Positions 1-6,219 of a stretch of DNA of 11,232 nt are shown here, piece after piece. The DNA comes from Atopobium sp. UBA1382 (GTDB taxonomy: Bacteria; Actinomycetota; Coriobacteriia; Coriobacteriales; Atopobiaceae): the NCBI GenBank assembly GCA_002305805.1, contig DBQY01000007.1, positions 127,647-138,878 on the forward strand, written 5' to 3'. The notes under the pieces were generated by a model that was given only the letters and a program-made list of their open reading frames with translations, was not told where the DNA came from and did no database searches. Each line of letters opens with the position of its first letter. Within the stretch, counting starts at the first letter, position 1. Position numbers and translations under genes: made by a program.

Positions 1-675
1 CCCGCCGAGGAGACGATCCGCACCCTCAAGCGCTACACCGGACGCCTCATCGGCCTCAACCTGGAGCCCGTCGGCACCTCGGAGACGCTCGGCGAGCTGG
101 AGGCCATGCCGGAGGGTCGCGCTGGCACCGTCGAGAACGCGCTGCGTGCGCGTGACCTCGGCTTCGACTTCATCCTCCTCACGGGCAACCCCGGGACGGG
201 CGTGGACAACGCCGCCATCATCGAGGCGACCCGCGCCATGCGCGAGGCCCTCGGCGACGACATGATCATCTTCGCCGGCAAGATGCACGCCGCCGGCTCG
301 CGTGCCGAGGCGGGCGAGAAGATCGTCTCCAAGGAAGACATCCGCGCGTTCGCGGAGGCGGGCGCCGACGTCATCCTGCTCCCCGCCCCCGGAACCGTGC
401 CCGGCGTGACCTTCGAGTTCGTGCACGAGATGGTCTCCTACATCCACGAGCTGGGCAAGCTCTCGCTCACCGCGATCGGCACCTCGCAGGAGGGCGCGAG
501 CGCGGCCACGATCGAGCAGATCGCCCTCATGTGCAAGATGACGGGCACCGACCTCCATCACGTGGGCGACGCCGGCGTCGGCGGCCTCAACCCCGAGAAC
601 CTCATGGCCTACAGCATCGCCATCCGCGGCAAGCGCCACACCTACCTGCGCATGGCCCGCTCGATCAATCGCTGA
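1..675 (+). CDS. TIM-barrel protein of the DUF7916 type, 3' part only (5' end outside window)
   Basis: The reading frame is open from base 1 to the TGA at 673-675, giving 224 residues with no start, so the gene begins upstream. Visible blocks are GLNLEPVGTSE, LLTGNPGTGVDNA, FAGKMHAAGS, GADVILLPAPGTVPG and, near the end, HHVGDAGVGGLNPENL followed by IRGKRHTYLRMARS. The regular strand-then-glycine-loop pattern is that of a TIM barrel with phosphate-binding loops. I recognise these blocks as the family often annotated DUF7916 or, misleadingly, as haloacid dehalogenase-like; no reaction is established to my knowledge. Relatives are about 300 residues long, so roughly 80-90 N-terminal residues are missing here. 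It lies 45 bases before the MupG-like gene on the same strand with no terminator between, so the two are probably co-transcribed. A role in handling a phosphosugar made by the nearby PTS is inference from position. Confidence 0.72.
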   Translation, partial: PAEETIRTLKRYTGRLIGLNLEPVGTSETLGELEAMPEGRAGTVENALRARDLGFDFILLTGNPGTGVDNAAIIEATRAMREALGDDMIIFAGKMHAAGSRAEAGEKIVSKEDIRAFAEAGADVILLPAPGTVPGVTFEFVHEMVSYIHELGKLSLTAIGTSQEGASAATIEQIALMCKMTGTDLHHVGDAGVGGLNPENLMAYSIAIRGKRHTYLRMARSINR

Positions 676-720
676 GTCGAACGCCCGCCGCGAGCGGGCA
701 GATAGAAGGGAAGGACCATC

Positions 721-1812
721 ATGCACCGTCTGGGAATCTCGCTCTACCCCGAGCACTCCACCCCCGAGGCCGACTACGCCTACATGGAGCTCGCCGCAAA
801 GTACGGCTTCAGCCGCATCTTCACGTGCCTGCTCTCCGTTGAGAGGAGCGCGGACGAGACGATCGCCGAGTTCGGCGCCTTCATGGCGAAGGCCCACGAG
901 CTCGGCTTCGTGGTCGCCGTCGACACCAACGAGCAGGTCTTCGAGCGCCTCGGCGCCTCGCCCAACGACCTGTCCCCCTTCGCCAAGATGGGCGTGGACA
1001 TCATCCGTCTCGACGGGCACTTCGGCGACATGGGCGACATCATGCTCACCCGCAACCGCGAGGGCATCAAGATCGAGTTCAACGGCAGCGGCAACCTGCC
1101 CATCGACCTTCTCGCCGAGCGCGGTGCAGACCGTCGCAACATGGTGACCTGCGCCAACTTCTACCCCGAGCCCTGGACCGGCATGTCCGAGGAGCGCTTC
1201 TACGAGCTCTCCTACAAGTACAAGAGCGAGGGCTTCCAGACGGCGGCCTTCGTCTCCAGCCAGCAGCCGGACACCTTCGGCCCCTGGCCGGTCTTCGCCG
1301 GCCTCCCCACGTGCGAGGATGACCGTCGTCGCCCGATCGACCTGCAGGTTCGCCATCTGATCGCCACCGGCCTCGTCGATGACGTCATCATCGGCAACGC
1401 CTTCGCCAGCGAGGAGGAGCTCGCCGCCATGGCCGCTGTCGACACCTCCCGCGTGACGATGCGCATCGAGCTCGAGGACGGCGTCACCGATGCCGAGCTC
1501 GAGGTCGTCTGGGACTTCGACCACACCGAGCGCCCGGACTCCTCGTCCTACCTGCTTCGCTCCAGCTGGCCGCGCATGAGCTTCCGCGACCGCGAGATCC
1601 CCGCGCGCGAAGCCGGCTGCGACACCTTCCACATCGGTGACGTCCTCGTGGTCAACGACAACCTCGCCCACTATCGCGGCGAGCTCCACGTTGCCCTGCG
1701 CGACATGCCCAACGACGGCACGCGGAACCTCGTCGGGCGCATCCCCCTCGACGAGCTCTTCCTGCTCGACTACATCGAGCCCGAGCACCCGTTCGCGTTC
1801 ATCCGGGAATAG
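721..1812 (+). CDS. mupG: MupG-like 6-phospho-glycosidase (DUF871 / GH170 family)
   Basis: This is a 363-residue protein starting MHRLGISLYPEHS, the typical N-terminus of the DUF871 family; characterised members (MupG) are about 350 residues. Residues 1 to about 240 form a TIM barrel with blocks FSRIFTCLLSVE, IIRLDGHFGD, IEFNGSGN and CANFYPEPWTGM. From about 241 to the end is the smaller C-terminal domain with HIGDVLVVNDNLAHYRGEL and IPLDELFLLDYIEPEHPFAFI. In characterised members the enzyme is cytoplasmic and hydrolyses 6-phospho-MurNAc-GlcNAc after PTS import during cell-wall recycling. There is no signal peptide, as expected. The start has a good purine-rich site (GGAAGGA) shortly upstream. 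No MurNAc-6-P etherase (MurQ) is visible, and the adjacent PTS is lactose/cellobiose type rather than the MurP type, so the real substrate may be another 6-phospho-disaccharide. Family assignment is firm; exact substrate is not. Confidence 0.82.
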   Translation: MHRLGISLYPEHSTPEADYAYMELAAKYGFSRIFTCLLSVERSADETIAEFGAFMAKAHELGFVVAVDTNEQVFERLGASPNDLSPFAKMGVDIIRLDGHFGDMGDIMLTRNREGIKIEFNGSGNLPIDLLAERGADRRNMVTCANFYPEPWTGMSEERFYELSYKYKSEGFQTAAFVSSQQPDTFGPWPVFAGLPTCEDDRRRPIDLQVRHLIATGLVDDVIIGNAFASEEELAAMAAVDTSRVTMRIELEDGVTDAELEVVWDFDHTERPDSSSYLLRSSWPRMSFRDREIPAREAGCDTFHIGDVLVVNDNLAHYRGELHVALRDMPNDGTRNLVGRIPLDELFLLDYIEPEHPFAFIRE

Positions 1813-1867
1813 CCGCCGTTCGCCCGCGAAAAGGATGCGCCGAGCGTTTTGGCCCCGCCCCCCTTAT

Positions 1868-1898
1868 AGCGCCGCCTCGTTTTCCACGAGGCGGCGCT
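1868..1898 (+). terminator. Strong hairpin after mupG, probable terminator
   Basis: A perfect 13-bp stem (AGCGCCGCCTCGT at 1868-1880 with ACGAGGCGGCGCT at 1886-1898) encloses the loop TTTCC. It sits 55 bases after the mupG stop and before the regulator gene. The downstream run is only moderately T-rich (TGCATATGTCTACC), so it is not a textbook intrinsic terminator. It may act as an inefficient terminator, an mRNA-end stabiliser, or an attenuator in the leader of the next operon. The stem is seen directly; termination is inferred. Confidence 0.55.
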
Positions 1899-1968
1899 TG
1901 CATATGTCTACCTGCATTTTCTTCAACTCGTGCAGAATCACCGCCGCATGGCGTGCCACAAAACGGCT

Positions 1969-1997
1969 TTGAGATGGAGGTTCTGCGTAGATACGCT
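1969..1997 (+). promoter_or_regulatory. Possible promoter with a palindrome over the -10 region, before the PTS regulator
   Basis: TTGAGA at 1969-1974 resembles a -35 box. After 17 bases comes TACGCT at 1992-1997, a poor -10 match. The perfect inverted repeat GCGTA-GA-TACGC at 1985-1996 overlaps it and could be an operator. This is the only gap upstream of the PTS operon large enough for a promoter (about 118 bases after the hairpin). The boxes are weak, so this is a tentative call. Confidence 0.25.
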
Positions 1998-2009
1998 CAA
2001 TAGGTAGAG

Positions 2010-2015
2010 GGAGGG
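2010..2015 (+). promoter_or_regulatory. Ribosome binding site that favours the ATG at 2023
   Basis: GGAGGG lies only 1-2 bases before the first in-frame ATG (2017) but 7 bases before the second (2023). Normal Shine-Dalgarno spacing therefore favours 2023, giving a protein starting MQDIRLVRHILRAGG. The alternative start adds only Met-Val. Confidence 0.55.
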
Positions 2016-2022
2016 CATGGTC

Positions 2023-3934
2023 ATGCAGGACATCCGTCTGGTTCGTCATATTCTCAGGGCCGGCGGCGTCACGCCCACCGACTGCGCCGCCTACCTTGAT
2101 ATCAAGAAGCGCACCCTGCGCGACCGCATCCGCCACGCCAACGACTCGATGGGCGGCTCCGCGCGCATCGTCTACGACCGTCCTCGCGGTGTCTACCAGG
2201 TTGAGGTGAGCGATGAGGAGGCGTTCGATGCGTGGCTCCGCGGCGACGCCGGGCGCGACGCCATCGACCGGCTCCCGTCCACCCCCGAGGAGCGCACCAA
2301 CTACCTCGTGCAGGACCTCCTGTTCCGCACGGACTGGATCACCCTCGAGGACCTCGCAAGCATGCTGTTCGTCTCGCGCTCCACCATCTCTCATGACCTG
2401 CGCTCTGTCGAGCAGCTCTTCACCAAGTACGATCTCACCATAGAGAAGCGCCCCCGCTACGGACTGCGCGTCGTCGGCAGCGAGATGAACCGCCGTCTCT
2501 GTCTCGCAAGCATCGCTGTCGACACATTCCTCGCCGCTGACGACCTCTCGGGCGTCATCTCGACCGAGGCCCTCGACGAGGTCGAGCGCCTCGTGCGCGT
2601 CACGCTCGATGCCGAGGGCTATGAGATCAACCCCGTCTCGCGCCAGAACCTGGTCGTGCACATCGCGATCGCGCTCGCGCGTATCAACAAGGGATGCTAC
2701 GTCCCCATGGAGGCGTCCTACCTCGAGCACGTTCGCGACACCCGAGAGTACACGGTCGCGCGTGCCATCGCGCGCTCCGTCGAGAGCTCCTTCTCCGTCG
2801 CCCTCCCCGAGGAGGAGGTCGCCTACGTTGCCATCCACCTCGCGAGCAAGCGCCTCGTCGAGGGCAGCGAGCGCGACGAGGGGAACAAGGGCTCCCTCGA
2901 GATCACGGACGACGCCTGGGAGCTTGCCGCCGAGATGATCGAGGTCGTCTGGCGCGCCTTCCGCTTTGACTTCCGCGATGACGCCGAGCTGCGCGTGAAC
3001 CTCGCGCGGCACCTCATGCCGCTCATCGTCCGACTCCGCTATCACATGTCGGTCGAGAACCCGCTGCTCGCGGACATTCGCACCTGCTACCCGTTGCCCT
3101 TTGCCATGGCAACCGACGCCGCGAGCATCCTGGCCGAGAAGTACGACGCGGAGGTCTCGGGTGACGAGATCGGCTACATCGCCCTGCTCTTTGCGCTCTC
3201 CCTCGAGCGCAAGGCGACCTCCTACGCGAAGAAGCACGTGCTCGTGGTCTGCGCCTCGGGCGTGGGCAGCGCCCGGCTGCTCGCCTACCGCCTGCAGCGC
3301 GAGTTCAGCTCCAACTTCGAGTCGGTGGAGACCTGCGACGCCTCCGAGTTCGCCGAGCGCGACATCGCCGACATCGACTACATCTTCACCACGGTGCCGC
3401 TCGACCGGCGGGTAAACGTCCCCGTGGTGCACGTGAGCCTCTTCCTCGACGACTCCAGCAGACGTGACGTGCGCCGCGTCATCGACCGGGAGGCCACGGA
3501 GAGCGCCCTGTCGTACTTCTCGCCCGACCTGTTCTTCTCGCATCTCGAGCTCTCGAGCCGCGAGGAGGTCATCACGTTCTTGTGCGAGCGCGCAGCAGAG
3601 GCCGTCGATCTGCCTGACAACTTCGAGGAGCTGGTCTGGAAGCGCGAGCAGGCGGCAGCAACCTCCTTTGGCAACCTCCTCGCGCTGCCGCACCCCTACG
3701 AGGCGGTCAGCCCTGAGACCTTCGTGACCGTGGCGCTTCTGGACCGACCGGTCGACTGGGGGGGGGCAACCCGCTCAGGCGGTCTTCCTCGTGTGCGTCT
3801 CGCGCGACGCCGGCACCGACCTTGAGGCGTTCTATCGCTCGATGGTCAGCCTCTTCACAAACGAGCAGTCAATTCAGCGGGTCCTGGGCGACATGCGCCT
3901 CGAGGTCCTTCTGAACGAGTTGGAAGGAGAGTAA
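2023..3934 (+). CDS. PRD-domain PTS-controlled transcriptional activator (BglG/LicR/Mga-like), frame broken near the 3' end
   Basis: With one G removed from the run at 3758-3766 the protein is 636 residues. As written, translation leaves frame after residue 581 and stops at 3823-3825 (600 residues). Domain order: N-terminal HTH (about 5-60, with KKRTLRDRIRHAN) and a second HTH (about 92-150, with LEDLASMLFVSRSTISHDL). PRD1 (about 165-280) has conserved His213 and His272. PRD2 (about 295-400) has His330, but Leu389 stands where the second His is expected. An EIIB-like domain carries Cys410 in LVVCASGVGSARL, and an EIIA(Fru/Mtl)-like domain (about 498-636) carries His557 in LLALPHPYE. Proteins of this layout activate PTS operons and are phosphorylated by HPr and EIIs according to sugar supply. 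The gene directly abuts EIIA (TAAATG), implying it controls this operon, probably autogenously. Family is certain; intactness is not, since the missing tail is the second half of the EIIA-like domain. Confidence 0.88.
3758..3766 (+). other. Nine-G homopolymer causing a +1 frameshift in the regulator gene
   Basis: The frame reads VDW then GG and diverges after nine consecutive G. With eight G it continues as WGGQPAQAVFLVCVSRD and runs to the TAA at 3932-3934 with typical EIIA-domain residues. The downstream frame is clearly coding up to the EIIA start. A sequencing error, a real disabling mutation, or slippage-based on/off switching are all possible; the sequence alone cannot separate them. 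Confidence 0.9.
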
Positions 3935-4252
3935 ATGGACGAGTTGATGAGGGTGAGCTTCCAGATCATCGCCGCCGTCGGAGGGGCCCGCAGCTCCTAC
4001 GTCGAGGCCGTGAAGGCGGCCAAGAACGGTGACTTCGACGCGGCTGACGAGCTCATCAAGAAGGGTGACGAGGGATTCATCGAGGGTCACAACGCCCACA
4101 ACGGCCTCATCCAGCAGGAGGCCAGCGGCAACCCGGTGGACATGACGCTCATCATCACCCACGCCGAGGACCAGCTCATGGCCGCCGAGTCGTTCAAGAT
4201 CGTCGCCCTCGAGCTCATCGACATCTACCGTCGCCTGGCCGAGAAGAACTAG
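3935..4252 (+). CDS. PTS system lactose/cellobiose-family EIIA component
   Basis: This is a 105-residue all-helical protein of the LacF/CelC/ChbA family (usual length about 100-115). It is cytoplasmic, trimeric in characterised members, and passes phosphate from HPr to EIIB. The phosphorylation site is His76 in LIITHAEDQLM, with Asp79 at the usual metal-binding position of the trimer. The segment EGHNAHNGLIQQEASGN precedes it as in relatives. The ATG follows the regulator stop with no gap, and its Shine-Dalgarno (GGAAGGAGAG) lies inside the last codons of the regulator, so translation is probably coupled. If ribosomes stop early because of the upstream frameshift, that coupling would be lost. 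EIIB follows after 72 bases. Family and role are secure; sugar specificity (cellobiose, chitobiose, lactose or other beta-glycoside) cannot be read from EIIA. Confidence 0.95.
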   Translation: MDELMRVSFQIIAAVGGARSSYVEAVKAAKNGDFDAADELIKKGDEGFIEGHNAHNGLIQQEASGNPVDMTLIITHAEDQLMAAESFKIVALELIDIYRRLAEKN

Positions 4253-4264
4253 GCAGGGTCATCC

Positions 4265-4286
4265 ACCGCGGGAGCCCTCCCGCGGT
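4265..4286 (+). other. Intercistronic hairpin between EIIA and EIIB
   Basis: ACCGCGGGA (4265-4273) pairs with TCCCGCGGT (4278-4286) around a GCCC loop, a 9-bp perfect stem. No T-run follows, so it is unlikely to terminate fully. It may protect the EIIA message end or adjust the ratio of EIIA to EIIB/EIIC. Confidence 0.6.
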
Positions 4287-4324
4287 CACGGCACGTTCTA
4301 TCCGAACCGGAGAGAGGAAAGGAA

Positions 4325-4660
4325 ATGGCAGACAAGAAGAAGATCTACCTCTTCTGCAGCGCCGGCATGTCGACGAGCATGCTCGCCCAGGCGATGCAGA
4401 AGGTGGGCGACGAGCACAACCTGCCCGTCGAGGTCAAGGCGTACCCCATCGGCAAGGTCGATGAGATCGCCGGCGCCGAGCACCCCGCCTGCGTGCTGCT
4501 CGGGCCCCAGGTCCACCACCAGTACGAGGAGACCAAGAAGCGCATCGAGGGCACGTTCGACATCCCCGTCGGCATCCTCGACCAGCAGGCCTACGGCCTG
4601 ATGGACGGCGAGGCCTCCCTCAAGTACGCCGTCAAGCTCATCAAGACCTACAAGAAGTAG
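4325..4660 (+). CDS. PTS system lactose/cellobiose-family EIIB component
   Basis: This is a 111-residue cytoplasmic protein of the CelA/ChbB family (usual length about 100-110). The N-terminus KKKIYLFCSAGMSTSMLAQ gives the phosphate-accepting Cys11 at the end of strand 1 and the following P-loop-like CSAGMSTS. The middle has the typical AYPIGKVDEI and CVLLGPQVHHQYEETKK, and the end has GILDQQAYGLMDGEASLKYAVKLI. It takes phosphate from EIIA His76 and passes it to the sugar bound by EIIC. Its start has a strong AGGAAAGGAA site. It lies between EIIA and EIIC in the same operon; EIIC begins 38 bases later. The phosphotransfer role is firm; the sugar is unknown. Confidence 0.95.
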   Translation: MADKKKIYLFCSAGMSTSMLAQAMQKVGDEHNLPVEVKAYPIGKVDEIAGAEHPACVLLGPQVHHQYEETKKRIEGTFDIPVGILDQQAYGLMDGEASLKYAVKLIKTYKK

Positions 4661-4698
4661 GCGCGACCGCACGACCTCGAATCCCGTAAGGAGGGACA

Positions 4699-6069
4699 AT
4701 GTTCGAGAAACTCGAGAAGGTGCTCATGCCGCTGGCAGAGGCCATCGGCAACAACAAGTACCTCGTCTCCATTCGAGACGGTTTCCTGATCTCCACCCCG
4801 CTGCTCATCGCAGGCTCCATCTTCCTCGTCATCGCCAACCTGCCGTTCCCCGGCTTCTCCGACTGGATCGCGAGCATCCCCATCGCCGACGGCACCCTGG
4901 CGACCTACCTCTCCAAGCCGTCCGACGCGACCTTCTCGCTGATGGCCATCTTCGCGACCTTTGGCATCGCCTACAGCTACGCCAACCAGATCAAGAGCGA
5001 TTCGCTGTTCTGCGCCGCCGCGGCGCTCATGGCGTGGTTCCTCATCATGCCCTACACCGTGACCGGTTCCGTCGAGGTCGGCGGCGAGGCCGTTGACGTC
5101 GCCCTCTCCGGCATTCCTCTGGGCTGGGTCGGCGCGAAGGGCATCTTCGTCGGCATCTTCTGCGCCTTCGGCGCCACTGCCATCTACACCTGGGTCAAGA
5201 ATCGCGGCTGGGTCATCAAGATGCCCGCCGGCGTTCCGCCCACCGTCACCGAGTCCTTCTCGTCCCTGATCCCGATCACGGTCACGATGACGATCTTCTT
5301 CTTCATCAACGTGGCCTTCGGCCTCGCCGGCACCAACGTGTTCGACATCGTCTTCACGTTCCTGCAGACCCCGCTGCTGGGTCTTGGCGACACGCTCGGC
5401 GCCATGGTCGTCGCCTACCTGTTCCTGCACGCCTTCTGGTTCTTCGGCATCAACGGCGGCTCCGTCGTCGGCGCCGTGTTCAACCCGATCCTCCAGACGC
5501 TCGCCGCCGAGAACCTCGAGTTCTTCCGCACCGGCGTTGGCGAGGGCCACATCATCTGCCAGCAGTTCCAGGACCTCTTCGCCACCTTCGGCGGCTGCGG
5601 CTCCACCCTCTCGCTGCTGATCGCGATGATCCTGTTCTGCAAGTCCGCTCGTATCAAGCAGCTGTCCCGCCTGGCCTTCATCCCCGGCGTGTTCAACATC
5701 AACGAGCCGATCGTCTTTGGTCTGCCGATCGTCATGAACCCGGTCATCATCATCCCGTTCGTGCTCGTGCCGACCCTGAACATCGTCATCTCCTACTTCG
5801 CCATGGACTGGGGCATCGTGCCCATCTGCTCCGGCGTCCAGATCCCCTGGACCATGCCGCTCGGCATCTCCGGCATCCTGGCCACCAACTGGATGGGCGG
5901 CGTCCTGCAGATTCTTCTGCTGATCATGGGCGTCTTCGTCTACCTCCCGTTCATCAAGACCATCGACAACCAGTACCTGAAGGACGAGCAGCTGGCTGCC
6001 GAGCAGGCCCTGAACGAGCCCGAGGAGGACGACATCGACCTCGACGACCTGTCCTTCGACGACCTGTAA
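4699..6069 (+). CDS. PTS system lactose/cellobiose-family EIIC membrane permease
   Basis: This is a 456-residue, strongly hydrophobic protein of the CelB/ChbC/LacE family (usual length about 430-450), expected to span the membrane about ten times and to act as a dimer. The N-terminus MFEKLEKVLMPLAEAIGNNKYL and SIRDGFLISTPLLIAGS are typical. Two substrate-site landmarks are visible: His244 in FLHAFWFFGINGG and Glu336 in FNINEPIVFGLPIVMNP, matching the His and Glu that contact sugar in the structurally known chitobiose EIIC. The last 20 or so residues form an acidic cytoplasmic tail (EPEEDDIDLDDLSFDDL), an addition beyond the family core. Shine-Dalgarno AAGGAGGG is well spaced. It is the last gene of the PTS operon, followed by three hairpins. 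Beta-linked disaccharides such as cellobiose or chitobiose are the usual substrates; the neighbouring MupG-like and GlcNAc-Asn enzymes favour an amino-sugar substrate, by inference. Confidence 0.95.
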   Translation: MFEKLEKVLMPLAEAIGNNKYLVSIRDGFLISTPLLIAGSIFLVIANLPFPGFSDWIASIPIADGTLATYLSKPSDATFSLMAIFATFGIAYSYANQIKSDSLFCAAAALMAWFLIMPYTVTGSVEVGGEAVDVALSGIPLGWVGAKGIFVGIFCAFGATAIYTWVKNRGWVIKMPAGVPPTVTESFSSLIPITVTMTIFFFINVAFGLAGTNVFDIVFTFLQTPLLGLGDTLGAMVVAYLFLHAFWFFGINGGSVVGAVFNPILQTLAAENLEFFRTGVGEGHIICQQFQDLFATFGGCGSTLSLLIAMILFCKSARIKQLSRLAFIPGVFNINEPIVFGLPIVMNPVIIIPFVLVPTLNIVISYFAMDWGIVPICSGVQIPWTMPLGISGILATNWMGGVLQILLLIMGVFVYLPFIKTIDNQYLKDEQLAAEQALNEPEEDDIDLDDLSFDDL

Positions 6070-6079
6070 GATCGTCTGC

Positions 6080-6126
6080 GCCGGGACACCCGGCTTTGGC
6101 GGCCGCGTCTTTGCGGACGCGGCCGC
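6080..6126 (+). other. Two tandem hairpins after EIIC, upstream of the terminator
   Basis: The first is GCCGGG-ACA-CCCGGC (6080-6094), followed by TTT. The second is GCGGCCGCGTC (6099-6109) with GACGCGGCCGC (6116-6126) around a 6-base loop. With the terminator at 6130 they form three consecutive stems starting 10 bases after the EIIC stop. They may stabilise the PTS mRNA end or aid termination. Confidence 0.6.
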
Positions 6127-6129
6127 ACC

Positions 6130-6180
6130 GCCGCCCGTGCCCCCTCCGGCAGCGCCGCGAGGCACGGGCGGCTTTCTTCT
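6130..6180 (+). terminator. Rho-independent terminator of the PTS operon
   Basis: A perfect 12-bp stem, GCCGCCCGTGCC (6130-6141) with GGCACGGGCGGC (6161-6172), has a 19-base loop and is followed at once by TTTCTTCT. It separates the PTS operon from the glycosylasparaginase gene 40 bases downstream. Readthrough is possible, because only about 40 bases remain for a new promoter and no clear one is seen there. Confidence 0.8.
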
Positions 6181-6219
6181 ACCACCTATCCGAGGCAACA
6201 CGTACAAGGGAGACCTCTT

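Noticed and set aside
1868..1898. RNA antiterminator (RAT) target of a BglG-type protein
   Set aside because: The regulator here has N-terminal HTH DNA-binding domains rather than a CAT RNA-binding domain, and the stem is perfect and GC-rich, unlike RAT stems.
1864..3693. 609-residue open frame on the minus strand
   Set aside because: It is antisense to the PRD regulator, low in complexity (Val/Ala/Asp/Glu/Arg), and has no recognisable motif. The + strand frame has clear HTH, PRD, EIIB and EIIA domains.
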